From Actinomycetes bacterium (GTDB lineage Bacteria > Actinomycetota > Coriobacteriia > Coriobacteriales > UBA8131): DNA of 42,866 nucleotides. A program made the translations under genes and the position numbers. The notes under the pieces are model-generated. The model saw only the letters and a list, made by a program, of their open reading frames with translations, was not told the DNA's origin and did no database searches. The stretch is from positions 1 to 42,866 of the forward strand of contig WRGR01000033.1 of assembly GCA_009787085.1 (NCBI GenBank). Direction: 5' to 3'. Each line of letters starts with the position of its first letter. The first letter of the stretch is position 1. Shown here in pieces: positions 24,152 to 31,288 of this stretch.

Positions 24152-24404
24152 GATGAATCTTCTCCTTTTCTCATAAAACTCACTAGCGTTACGCTCTACT
24201 GATCCGAAATTCTGTAGGTGAAAGTAGCCTCCTTCCGAAATCGCAGCCCCTTTATACAGCTTGCGGTCCCAGCCGCAGCAACAGCAGCACCCATCTACCC
24301 GCCACTGAAGCTCCCTATAACCTCTGAAAGCAATCAAAGTTATTGGCCAGCTCCCAGCTTCCTGCTAGCCTCTAATACATATAAAACATACGTATTAGCT
24401 ATGT
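24152..24404 (-). promoter_or_regulatory. Structured metY leader with T-box-like motif
   Basis: Downstream of the promoter the minus-strand leader contains a closed stem, GAAGCT with AGCTTC (24307-24361), enclosing a strong inner hairpin (ATAAC-TTTGA with TCAGAG-GTTAT). Further on comes GCGGCTGGGACCGCAAG (24260-24276), which matches 11 of 14 positions of the T-box consensus AGGGTGGNACCGCG, including TGGNACCGC. A specifier loop and a competing terminator or SD sequester cannot be assigned by eye. A tRNA-responsive T-box is possible but not secure. It lacks the conserved core of a SAM-I riboswitch. Confidence 0.35.
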
Positions 24405-24432
24405 ATTATAGCCAAAAGATTCCCCTTGTCAA
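24384..24432 (-). promoter_or_regulatory. metY promoter and operator-like inverted repeat
   Basis: A perfect TTGACA (24427-24432) and a perfect TATAAT (24405-24410), 16 bases apart, drive metY on the minus strand. Just after the -10, CTAATACGTAT and ATATGTATTAG form an 11-base inverted repeat with one mismatch (down to about 24372), covering the likely transcription start. A consensus promoter with a dyad at +1 suits repression. The mccB promoter has a similar layout. Confidence 0.6.
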
Positions 24433-24748
24433 TACCGGAAACGAAAATAGTGGTTTTCTAGATTTCTAGGCGTGCCCGGCCAACCAAAGGCCAAACCCAC
24501 CGCTGCCCCGTCGGCGGCAAGAAGATGCCGTGCCACGACGAGGGGGCAGGCCGGTGGCGCTGGCGGGCATTGGACTTGGGCGGCCAGGAACGTCTCCGAA
24601 AGCGAGTTCGAGGTCTTTAGCCCCAAGGGAAATCGACCGTGAAGCATGCGGCAATCGAATGACGCATTATGCCTACCCTCCCCTGCCCCAATCAAGCCCC
24701 GTCCTATTCCCCTCGCCTACCTTTTGGCGGCATGGCCAAAATCGCCTC
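24433..24748. other. Intergenic region between metY and mccB promoters
   Basis: About 315 bases with gene-like GC content but no frame I can identify. On the plus strand one frame reads G-H-W-T-W-A-A-R-N-V-S-E-S-E-F-E-V-F before a stop, and on the minus strand another reads L-K-T-S-N-S-L-S-E-T-F-L. Neither has a start with an SD or a known family. It may be a relic. Confidence 0.3.
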
Positions 24749-24802
24749 TTGACAAATCTCCTACCTACTGTATATAATAGTATTCTTATATGATTACTAT
24801 GT
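24749..24802 (+). promoter_or_regulatory. mccB-mccA promoter and operator-like inverted repeat
   Basis: TTGACA (24749-24754) and TATAAT (24773-24778) are 18 bases apart. ATAGTATTC and GATTACTAT form a nine-base inverted repeat with one mismatch directly after the -10, over the likely start point. A GC-rich hairpin (GCCGG/CCGGC around CTGGGGCAA) follows in the short leader before AGGAGGG. Layout and AT-rich dyad parallel the metY promoter, suggesting a common sulfur-status repressor. Confidence 0.55.
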
Positions 24803-24862
24803 TTTAGTCAGATGGGCGGCCGGCCTGGGGCAACCGGCGCGGCTGCTAGGAGGGATGCACCT

Positions 24863-26029
24863 GTGAGCAAGAGCAAGCCATACCGCAATATCAGATCAGC
24901 CGTGATCCACGGCGGCATCTACGGCGATGAGCAGACCGGCGCGGTAAACACGCCGGTCTACCTGACCTCCACCTACCAGCAGGAGTCCCTCGGACAGCAC
25001 AAGGGCTGGGAGTACTCGCGCACCGGCAACCCGACCCGGGCGGCGCTGGAATCGCTGATCGCCGAGCTGGAAGGGGGCACTGCCGGCTTCGCCTTCGCTT
25101 CCGGCATGGCCGCCACCACCGCCGCCTTGAGCCTCTTTGCCAGCGGCGACCGCATCGTTATCTCCAACAATGTCTACGGCGGCACCTTCCGAGTACTAGA
25201 CAAGGTGTTCAAAAACTTCCAAATCAACTACACCATCGCCGACAGCTCTGACCTAGACGCCCTAGAAACCGCCTTGACCCCAGAGGTCAAGGCAATCCTC
25301 ATCGAAAGCCCGGCCAACCCCCTGTTGACCATCACCGACATCGCTGCCGTGGCTGAGCTGGCTCACGCTCGCGGCATCCTCTTGATAGTCGACAACACCT
25401 TCATGACCCCCTACCTGCAGCGACCGTTGGAGCTGGGGGCAGACATCGTCTTGCACTCGGCCACCAAGTACCTCGGCGGCCACAGCGATGTCATCGCCGG
25501 CTTGATAGCCGTGAAATCTGCCGAGCTAGCTGAGCGCTTGCACTTCATCCAAAACGCCACCGGCGGCATCTTGCAGCCCTTGGACTCCTTTTTGCTGATT
25601 CGTAGCATCAAGACCCTCGGGGTGCGCATGGACCGCCACGTCGAGAATGCCGAGCAACTGGCGGCCGCACTTTGCGGCCATCAAGCGGTGCGCAAAGTCC
25701 ACTATCCCGGGCTGACCACTGCCCCGGGCTACGAGGTGAACCGCAAACAGGCTGCCAACGGTGGTGCCATGATCACTTTCGAGCTCCAGGAAGGCTATGA
25801 TGCGGGCCGCTTTTTCAGCGGCCTGCGAATGGTCGCCTTGGCCGAGTCGCTGGGTGGCGTAGAGTCTTTGGCCTGCCATCCGGCCAGCATGACCCATGCC
25901 TCGATTCCCAAAGAGATCCGCAAGCAGGTGGGCATCAGCGACGAGCTGATTCGCCTGTCGGTGGGTATCGAAGATATCAACGACATCACCGCAGACATCA
26001 GCGCCGCCATCGAGGCCGCACAGCTGTGA
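24863..26029 (+). CDS. mccB: Cystathionine gamma-lyase/gamma-synthase family PLP enzyme (MccB-like)
   Basis: About 388 residues, beginning V/M-S-K-S-K-P-Y-R-N-I-R-S-A-V-I-H-G-G. It has Y-S-R-T-G-N-P-T, the FASGMAATTAALSLF cofactor loop, and the PLP lysine in HSATKYLGGHSDVIAG. The family splits cystathionine to cysteine or makes it from O-acyl-homoserine. The tight link to the cystathionine beta-synthase-type gene downstream (4-base GTGA overlap) favours reverse transsulfuration, as in mccAB operons. The GTG start has AGGAGGG eight bases upstream; the longer frame begins in the GC-rich leader and is rejected. Confidence 0.9.
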   Translation: MSKSKPYRNIRSAVIHGGIYGDEQTGAVNTPVYLTSTYQQESLGQHKGWEYSRTGNPTRAALESLIAELEGGTAGFAFASGMAATTAALSLFASGDRIVISNNVYGGTFRVLDKVFKNFQINYTIADSSDLDALETALTPEVKAILIESPANPLLTITDIAAVAELAHARGILLIVDNTFMTPYLQRPLELGADIVLHSATKYLGGHSDVIAGLIAVKSAELAERLHFIQNATGGILQPLDSFLLIRSIKTLGVRMDRHVENAEQLAAALCGHQAVRKVHYPGLTTAPGYEVNRKQAANGGAMITFELQEGYDAGRFFSGLRMVALAESLGGVESLACHPASMTHASIPKEIRKQVGISDELIRLSVGIEDINDITADISAAIEAAQL

Positions 26030-26967
26030 CCCGCTATGCCGACACTCAGGCACTGATCGGCGAAACCCCCCTCGTTCGACTGGCCAATTCCGGCTTTCCC
26101 GCAGTTACGCAGGTCTATGCCAAGCTGGAGCTGAACAACCCCTCCGGCAGCGTCAAGGACCGCACCGGCAAGTATATGATCGCCGATGCCGAACGACGCG
26201 GCCTGCTCAAGCCAGGCGGCACCATCGTCGAGGCCACCGCCGGCAACACCGGGCTGGGGATCGCCTTTGCCGCCTTGAACAAAGGTTACCGCCTGATCTT
26301 CGTGGTGCCGACCCGCTTCTCGGAAGAGAAGCAGACCCTGCTGCATGCTATGGGTGGCGAGATCGTCAATACGCCGCCAGAAGGCGGTATGCTGGCCGCC
26401 GGCCTGAAGGCCGAGGAGATCCGAGCCAGCATCGACGGCGCTGTCAGCTTGGAGCAGTTCAAAAACCCCAACAACCCCCGTGCCCACTATGAAACCACCG
26501 GGCCGGAGATCTGGCGCGACACAGAGGGTCACATCGACTACCTAGTGGCCGGTGCTGGCAGTGGCGGCACCTATTCCGGGGTGTTGCGCTACCTAAAGGA
26601 ACAAAACCCGAACATCAGCGGCGTACTGGCTGACCCAGTCGGCTCGACCATGGGCGGTGGTGAACACGCCGAGTATCAGATCGAGGGCATCGGCAACGAC
26701 TTCATCGCTGAAACCATGAACATGGACCTAGTGGATAAGGTCATCAAGGTCAGTGACTCTGAGGCCATAGTCCAAGTCAAGCGGTTGGCCGCGCAGGAGG
26801 GCATCATTGCCGGCACCTCTTCCGGAGCAGCCTTGGCAGCGGTACACAAGCTGGTACGAATGCTGATCGACGATGGCCAGCTGGCACGAATGTCTTCAGG
26901 CGTGGCCATCGTCACCATCTTCCCCGACCGCGGCGACCGTTATTTCAGTAAGCACATCTTTATCTGA
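26026..26967 (+). CDS. mccA: Cysteine synthase/cystathionine beta-synthase family protein (MccA-like)
   Basis: The 313-residue fold-type II PLP enzyme has the lysine motif in NPSGSVKDRTGKYM, the substrate loop E-A-T-A-G-N-T-G (cysteine synthases usually S-G-N-T), and the phosphate loop GAGSGGTYSG. The family covers O-acetylserine sulfhydrylases and O-acetylserine-dependent cystathionine beta-synthases. The E-A-T-A-G-N-T-G form and the coupling to mccB favour the latter. Its GTG start overlaps the mccB stop. Confidence 0.88.
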   Translation: MTRYADTQALIGETPLVRLANSGFPAVTQVYAKLELNNPSGSVKDRTGKYMIADAERRGLLKPGGTIVEATAGNTGLGIAFAALNKGYRLIFVVPTRFSEEKQTLLHAMGGEIVNTPPEGGMLAAGLKAEEIRASIDGAVSLEQFKNPNNPRAHYETTGPEIWRDTEGHIDYLVAGAGSGGTYSGVLRYLKEQNPNISGVLADPVGSTMGGGEHAEYQIEGIGNDFIAETMNMDLVDKVIKVSDSEAIVQVKRLAAQEGIIAGTSSGAALAAVHKLVRMLIDDGQLARMSSGVAIVTIFPDRGDRYFSKHIFI

Positions 26968-27010
26968 GCCCCCTTGAGCACCCATCGGACACAACTTTTG
27001 AGGAGAAGCA

Positions 27011-27818
27011 ATGAGCACAGTCGATCTAGCCTTCGCCGGGCTGCAACATTGACTGCCGCTTCTGCGACCGTAAGCTGAATGGCATCGACGACCGCCCCGG
27101 TGTGGCTGCGACGATCATCTCGCCTCCAGAGGCGCTGGCAGCTGTCCGTCGCGCCCGTGAGCTTTGCCCGCAGATCACAGTGGCCGGAGTAGCCGGTCCC
27201 GGTGACACGCTGGCCACCCCCTACGCCCTACAGACCTTCCGGCTAATCAAGGCGGAGTTCCCGGAGATCATCAAATGCATGAGCACTAACGGCCTACTGC
27301 TACCGGATTTCACCGACGAGATCATCGAGGTTGGCATCGACTCGATGACCGTCACAGTCAACGCTGTCGACCCCCGGGTACAAGCCGAGATCTGCGACCG
27401 GGTGCGTTACAAGGGTCTATGTTACGAGGGCCAAGAGGCCGCTGAAATTCTGATCGCCAACCAACTGGCAGGTATCCGGAAGCTGGCCTCTGCCGGCCTC
27501 ACCGTCAAGGTGAACAGCGTACTGATCCCGGAGATCAACGCCCAACATATCGCGGAGGTGGCCATGACGGTCAGCGCCGCTGGGGCCCGCATCATGAACA
27601 TCATCCCCTTGATCCCCCAGCATGAGCTGGCTTGGTGCACCGAACCTGGCTGCACGCTGCTAGGCAGCAGCCGCCAGGCCGCTGAACGCTACGTCAAAGT
27701 GTTCAAGCACTGCCAGCGTTGCCGTGCTGACGCAGCGGGCATCATCGGCGGTGTGGATGTATCCAAACAAATCTACCAACGCCCTGTGAGCCAGGCACAG
27801 ACCTTCTCACATGGATAA
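27011..27818 (+). pseudogene. NifB-like radical SAM protein, frameshifted near its N-terminus
   Basis: After GAGGAGAAGCA an ATG opens M-S-T-V-D-L-A, but the frame stops at a TGA (27050-27052). In the next frame the radical-SAM signature appears as P-G-C-N-I-D-C-R-F-C-D-R-K, and the protein runs on to 27818: V-A-G-V-A-G-P-G-D-T, S-M-T-V-T-V-N-A-V-D-P, V-K-V-N-S-V-L-I-P-E-I-N, and the NifB-specific ending H-C-Q-R-C-R-A-D-A-A-G. A single extra base in 27030-27041 explains the break, because a TAG blocks the second frame at 27027. NifB builds the carbide-containing precursor of nitrogenase-type cofactors. Without frameshifting or a sequence error the gene is dead. It follows mccA by 43 bases. Confidence 0.8.
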
Positions 27819-27825
27819 AAACAGG

Positions 27826-28010
27826 CGCACACGCTACCCCTCCGACCGCATCGTCATCATGGCCCGCGCCCCGGCACCATCACGGAGGTCATCGCGGTCA
27901 GGATGCTGCACCCCCGGCACCGGGGCGGCGCGGAGTTCCTGGGGCTGCGCGGAGTTCCTAGGGCTGCGCCGGGGCATACTGGAGAGGCTGCACCTAGCCA
28001 GCGCCAGCCC
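27826..28010 (+). pseudogene. NitT/TauT-type ABC transporter ATPase, C-terminal fragment
   Basis: One frame reads R-Y-P-S-D-R-I-V-I-M. A second frame continues P-R-P-G-T-I-T-E-V-I-A-V. A third reads E-F-L-G-L-R-R-G-I-L-E-R-L-H-L. Together they match the segment after the H-loop of SsuB/TauB-like ATPases ('SDRIVVMSPRPGRI-E--V ... F--LR--I---L'). A 19-base tandem duplication (GCGCGGAGTTCCTGGGGCT and a near-copy) breaks the last part. Only this C-terminal scrap remains, just after the NifB relic. Confidence 0.55.
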
Positions 28011-28049
28011 GCAGCCGGAATACACCATTTCCAGAAAAAACAAAGCATC

Positions 28050-28092
28050 GGCCCGTGTGTCTTGTTTTATATTCAGACACACGGGCCTTTTC
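28050..28092 (+). terminator. Strong intrinsic terminator
   Basis: GGCCCGTGTGTCT and AGACACACGGGCC form a perfect 13-base-pair stem around a 12-base loop, followed by TTTTCTT. It closes the mccB-mccA-nifB-ABC transcript. The other strand has T's only ten bases past the stem. Confidence 0.85.
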
Positions 28093-28098
28093 TTGGTA

Positions 28099-28579
28099 CC
28101 TCCTTTCCTATTCGCGTTTGCTTACACCGTACACATCGCTTATCGGTATTGTCGCTCTTCAAAACCTCCTTTCATCTTAAGTTCTAACTTATTTGCTCAG
28201 ACTTTAGGCATTATTGTTCAACTTTCCTTAGCACTTCCCCCCTTGGGTTGTGTAGATCGTTTTGCCTTGGTCTGCCATAGTCGGTTTGCCTACTTTTGGC
28301 GCCTCCTTTCCCTTGCTTGATAGTCGGTACTAAACGTATTCTCTTTCAGTGCTACCTCGTATTAGCTGTTAGCTTTGTGCTATCGCCCCCTTACGCGGTA
28401 TTTTTGAGTCTTCACTTCAAGCCTTGCGTCAATTTGCTTTCCTTGCCCCCTTACTTGATGTGTAACAGTTTTCACTTCGAGTCTTACAAACCTGTGCTTG
28501 TCTCCTGTACCTCCTTTCGATAATCGTCCTATTCCTTCCGTTCCTTTCCTGTTCCACCCTTGTCCGTGGTACCCCCTTT
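28099..28579 (-). repeat. Array of SD-like blocks at 60-84-base intervals
   Basis: The minus strand is purine-rich and carries eight blocks of AAAGGAGG, AAGGGGG or close variants, at 28099, 28165, 28237, 28302, 28386, 28446, 28510 and 28572. A ninth sits at 28906. Two neighbouring units are clearly related: AGACTCGAAGTGAAAACT and AGGCTTGAAGTGAAGACT differ at three third-codon positions in one frame. No block is followed by a convincing start codon at SD distance, and no frame has a start and a recognisable product. Confidence 0.45.
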
Positions 28580-28585
28580 CTAGAT

Positions 28586-28897
28586 TTATTCCAGTTCTGG
28601 CCTCTCCCTAGGGGAGCGCCGATTAATGCTGCGCTCCCTTGCAAGCGCCGCCTTCAAGGCCAAGCCAGCAAGATCGCTACGCCAGCCGTCGATACCCAGA
28701 AGGCGACGGGTGAGGGCTATCTGAGAAGATCTATCTTGAGAGGATGATAGCTGAGGATAAGAACTTGGGTAAACGTGCGCACTACTGCGAACCGGAGTTC
28801 GGATACCCATGGGAACGTAGGTTCCGGTTGTCGAAAACCAACCAAACGGCGGCATTAGCTGCCTCGCCCTGCGCTTATTCCACTTCGGATCAGTCAT
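28586..28897 (-). CDS. Uncertain small ORF, Arg/Ser-rich, unknown
   Basis: A 103-codon frame opens M-T-D-P-K-W-N-K-R-R-A-R-Q-L-M-P-P-F after AAGGGGG. It contains the kind of M-G-I-R-T-P-V sequence often seen in false ORFs. Its C-terminus (R-E-R-S-I-N-R-R-S-P) is encoded by a palindromic repeat. I recognise no family. It may be spurious. Confidence 0.25.
   Translation of the reverse strand: MTDPKWNKRRARQLMPPFGWFSTTGTYVPMGIRTPVRSSAHVYPSSYPQLSSSQDRSSQIALTRRLLGIDGWRSDLAGLALKAALARERSINRRSPRERPELE
28612..28638. repeat. Dispersed CCGATTAATGCTGC element, copy 1
   Basis: GGGAGCG and CGCTCCC flank the core CCGATTAATGCTG as a perfect stem-loop. Related cores occur at 35314 and 36073. Confidence 0.5.
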
Positions 28898-28972
28898 AGC
28901 ATTTGCCCCCTTGAGCCTGCTTCGCTGCTGATACTTCGCCTGGCCCGTTGGCCTCGCCAACACGCCGGACAC

Positions 28973-29334
28973 CTGTCTGGCTCACCTGTTCTTCGTACAG
29001 TGATTATTCACACTGACGCAACACAACCAACACCCAACCAACCGGTGCGCTATACCACTAAGCTCGTTTTATCTTCTTGGGGCGGAAAACGACAAACGAA
29101 CTAGCCCTCACAGGAGGTTCGTGCTACCATCTAGCACTGTGCAGGTATGCATTGCATAAGAAAGGTCAGCCCCTTTTCCATTGCAACTCGCGTTCATGTC
29201 TAAGTACCCTTCATATTATCTACACATTTTCAGGAGCTGTCAAGAGCATAATTTCCAATAAAAATGCCAGCGGGATTATCCGTTACTGTTGGTTGCTGTT
29301 TGACCCACTCAAAAGCCCCTCTCCGAGATGTCAA
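28973..29334. other. Intergenic region, nothing recognised
   Basis: No credible gene. A tRNA-like D-arm string (GCTTAGTGGTATAGCGCACC on the minus strand, near 29043-29064) and a small stem GTGCTA/TAGCAC near 29118 are present, but neither builds into a complete RNA. Confidence 0.4.
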
Positions 29335-29618
29335 TCACCTGAACAGGCGCTTGAGCGACCGTCTGAGCGGCGCTTTTCCAGCGGCAGGGGTGCTTGAGCC
29401 GTTTTCTTCGCATACCAGTTGTAGAAGGCTCCAAAAAATCGCTGTGGCAATAGGCAGCAGCACTGCAGCTCCAAATAGGTAGAGCAAGGTCAACGATACC
29501 GCTTCTAAGGTTTTGCTATCCAAGCTGGATTTCCCAAGGAAATCCAGAATTTCAAAACCGTGACGGCATAGGCGCTGATGACTGTCAGAGCCAGTAAAAT
29601 ATTTCGTGTGATTCTCAT
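29335..29618 (-). pseudogene. Small two-helix membrane protein, apparently frameshifted
   Basis: After GGAGGAGTAACA an ATG opens M-R-I-T-R-N-I-L-L-A-L-T-V-I-S-A-Y-A-V (a membrane helix), then K-F-W-I-S-L-G-N-P-A-W-I-A-K-P-stop (29505-29618). In the next frame, overlapping this end, D-S-K-T-L-E-A-V-S-L-T-L-L-Y-L-F-G-A-A-V (second helix) runs to 29335. Joined, they make one small protein of roughly 95 residues; alternatively the second starts at an overlapping TTG and the two are separate peptides. No family is recognised. Confidence 0.45.
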
Positions 29619-29676
29619 TGTTACTCCTCCATGTGTTTGTTGTTCGATATAACTATTGTGACGGAATCGGCTGCCG

Positions 29677-30042
29677 TCATCTGCCCTGCTGCGTTCCTAG
29701 GGAGGCACCAATCAGTCCCCAACTACAGTCATTGCCAGCTTGACCGGCAATCTTTCCCCTGATCAACAGGGTGGAAGATTGCGGCTCGGGGGCCGTGTGG
29801 GACGGAATTGTGAGGGTCAATCGGCATTTCCCCAAGTTCCCCAAGAAGCCAACCGTGTACGCGGCGGTCAGGTCGCTTGCCCTGACGTGCTGCCACTCCG
29901 GCTTGAACGAGGTTGTCCAGCACTGGGGGTCGGACAGGTCGCAGCTTGCCGTCTCGCCCCTGTAAGTCAAGGTCATCCTCATCGCCAGGGCGAGTGATGT
30001 CCCCATAACCGTGAGCCTGAGCGTCACGGTGGCAGACGGCAC
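29677..30042 (-). CDS. Hypothetical protein, uncertain
   Basis: A 121-codon frame with a GTG start and no clear SD. It contains M-T-L-T-Y-R-G-E-T-A-S-C-D-L and later C-R-L-T-L-T-I-P-S, suggesting beta strands, with four cysteines. It lies 58 bases before the small membrane protein on the same strand, so the two could be an operon. No family is recognised. Confidence 0.35.
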   Translation of the reverse strand: MPSATVTLRLTVMGTSLALAMRMTLTYRGETASCDLSDPQCWTTSFKPEWQHVRASDLTAAYTVGFLGNLGKCRLTLTIPSHTAPEPQSSTLLIRGKIAGQAGNDCSWGLIGASLGTQQGR

Positions 30043-30051
30043 TGCGGTAGG

Positions 30052-30258
30052 ATGGCTGAGGGCACAGGATTCCTAGACGGGCTGGCCAGCACCGAGCGGG
30101 CCTTGTTCGACAGCTTCCTGAAAACCAACGCCTACAAGCGGATCGGCGGCCTGGTGCTGACTGGCAACCCGACCCGGATGGGATCGTTCACCTACGAGGC
30201 CTGGTTCAAAGAACTATATGGGTCCGTCGCCCTGCGAAACAAGCGCCCCGGCCGGTAG
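30052..30258 (+). CDS. Hypothetical fragment, uncertain
   Basis: A 68-codon frame, M-A-E-G-T-G-F-L-D-G-L-A-S-T-E-R-A-L-F, ending in a basic tail. Codon use looks natural, but no SD of quality and no family is seen. It could be a relic of a longer gene, since upstream sequence in frame has no start. Confidence 0.25.
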   Translation: MAEGTGFLDGLASTERALFDSFLKTNAYKRIGGLVLTGNPTRMGSFTYEAWFKELYGSVALRNKRPGR

Positions 30259-30299
30259 ACGAGTTAGGCACGAGTTAGTCACCAGATAGCGGCATACTG

Positions 30300-30349
30300 C
30301 GTAAGCGCCAACTAGGAAAGCACCTATTTCGGCTTGGTTGGCGCTTACG
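30300..30349. repeat. Perfect 13-base inverted repeat 3' of ksgA
   Basis: CGTAAGCGCCAAC and GTTGGCGCTTACG are separated by 24 bases, ending 13 bases before the ksgA stop on the minus strand. No T-run follows on either strand. It may be a 3' stabilising hairpin or a repeat element. Confidence 0.5.
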
Positions 30350-30361
30350 ATTCAGGAAATC

Positions 30362-31288
30362 TCACGGCTTCAATAAATCAGTCGCTATCAGACGGCGGAA
30401 TTCTTCTAGGTTCAGAGTCTCACCGCGACGGCGGCCGTCGATATCCGCCATATCCAGAGCTTGATCGATGCGCTCAGGAGAAAGCCCCCACTTTGCCAGG
30501 CTGGAGATCAACGAGTTGCGCAGCGTCTTGCGACGCTCGGCGAAAGCGGCATCGACCACCAGACGGCTGATGTCCGGACGAGGCGGCTGGTGCGTTGCCG
30601 CCTGTGCCAAGGAGCCGGTGACCGCCCGGAGCGGCGACTCACAGCCATCGTCTACCGCCCGCCGGTCGATGCGGATAACCGCTGAATCGACCCGTGGCGG
30701 CGGCCAAAAGCTTTGCGGACGCACCACGAAGCCCATGTTGGCCTCGGCAAGCAAAGACAGCTTGACGGTATAGGCGCCATAGTCCTTGGTTCCTGGCTTG
30801 GCCAGGATGCGCTCGGCCACCTCACGCTGCACCATCACAGTGGCACTGACCAGGCCGGAAAACTTCTGAAAATAGTCGAGTATCAACGTAGCAGCAACCG
30901 CATAGGGCAAATTGGCCACCAAGGCAAAACGCTGAAAACCATCAGGCAGGTCAGCAGGTGTAAGCAACAGGGCATCTTGCAAAAGACAGCTGAACTGCTC
31001 CGGATACTGCGCTGCCACCTCGTCTAAGGCCGGGCTGAGGCCGACATCTGCCTCAATGGCCAACAGCCTGGCACCAACAGCCAACAAAGCGTAGCTCAAA
31101 GTACCGATACCCGGGCCGACCTCGACCACTGGCAAGCTCTCATCCGGCGCTGCCAGGCGCAGGATCTTCCCAATGATGCCGTCATCGACCAAAAAATGCT
31201 GGCCGAAGGATTTTCGGGTAGAAAGCCCGAACCGCTGTAGTGCGGCGCGAGTGGCCGCAGGCGAGGCCAATGGCGAGGCCAGCGTCAA
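30362..31288 (-). CDS. ksgA: 16S rRNA dimethyladenosine transferase KsgA/RsmA
   Basis: The 308-residue protein shows R-K-S-F-G-Q-H-F-L-V-D, the SAM-binding motif VEVGPGIGTLS, the catalytic N-L-P-Y and the C-terminal F-A-E-R-R-K-T-L-R-N-S-L. It dimethylates two adjacent adenines near the 3' end of 16S rRNA. A TTG start overlapping the preceding flavoprotein stop (TTGA) makes the genes coupled. There is a roughly 20-residue insert near 220 (E-S-P-L-R-A-V-T-G-S-L-A-Q-A-A). Confidence 0.93.
   Translation of the reverse strand: MTLASPLASPAATRAALQRFGLSTRKSFGQHFLVDDGIIGKILRLAAPDESLPVVEVGPGIGTLSYALLAVGARLLAIEADVGLSPALDEVAAQYPEQFSCLLQDALLLTPADLPDGFQRFALVANLPYAVAATLILDYFQKFSGLVSATVMVQREVAERILAKPGTKDYGAYTVKLSLLAEANMGFVVRPQSFWPPPRVDSAVIRIDRRAVDDGCESPLRAVTGSLAQAATHQPPRPDISRLVVDAAFAERRKTLRNSLISSLAKWGLSPERIDQALDMADIDGRRRGETLNLEEFRRLIATDLLKP

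Noticed and set aside
24260-24361. SAM-I (S-box) riboswitch in the metY leader
   Set aside because: The conserved S-box core segments are absent; only a T-box-like core can be matched, and that weakly.
27834-28187. Open frames on both strands over the ABC ATPase relic
   Set aside because: They are GC-rich shadows of the decayed gene and of the terminator region.
28980-29100. tRNA-like sequence on the minus strand (GCTTAGTGGTATAGCGCACC)
   Set aside because: It resembles a D-arm only; no proper anticodon arm, T-arm or acceptor stem follows.
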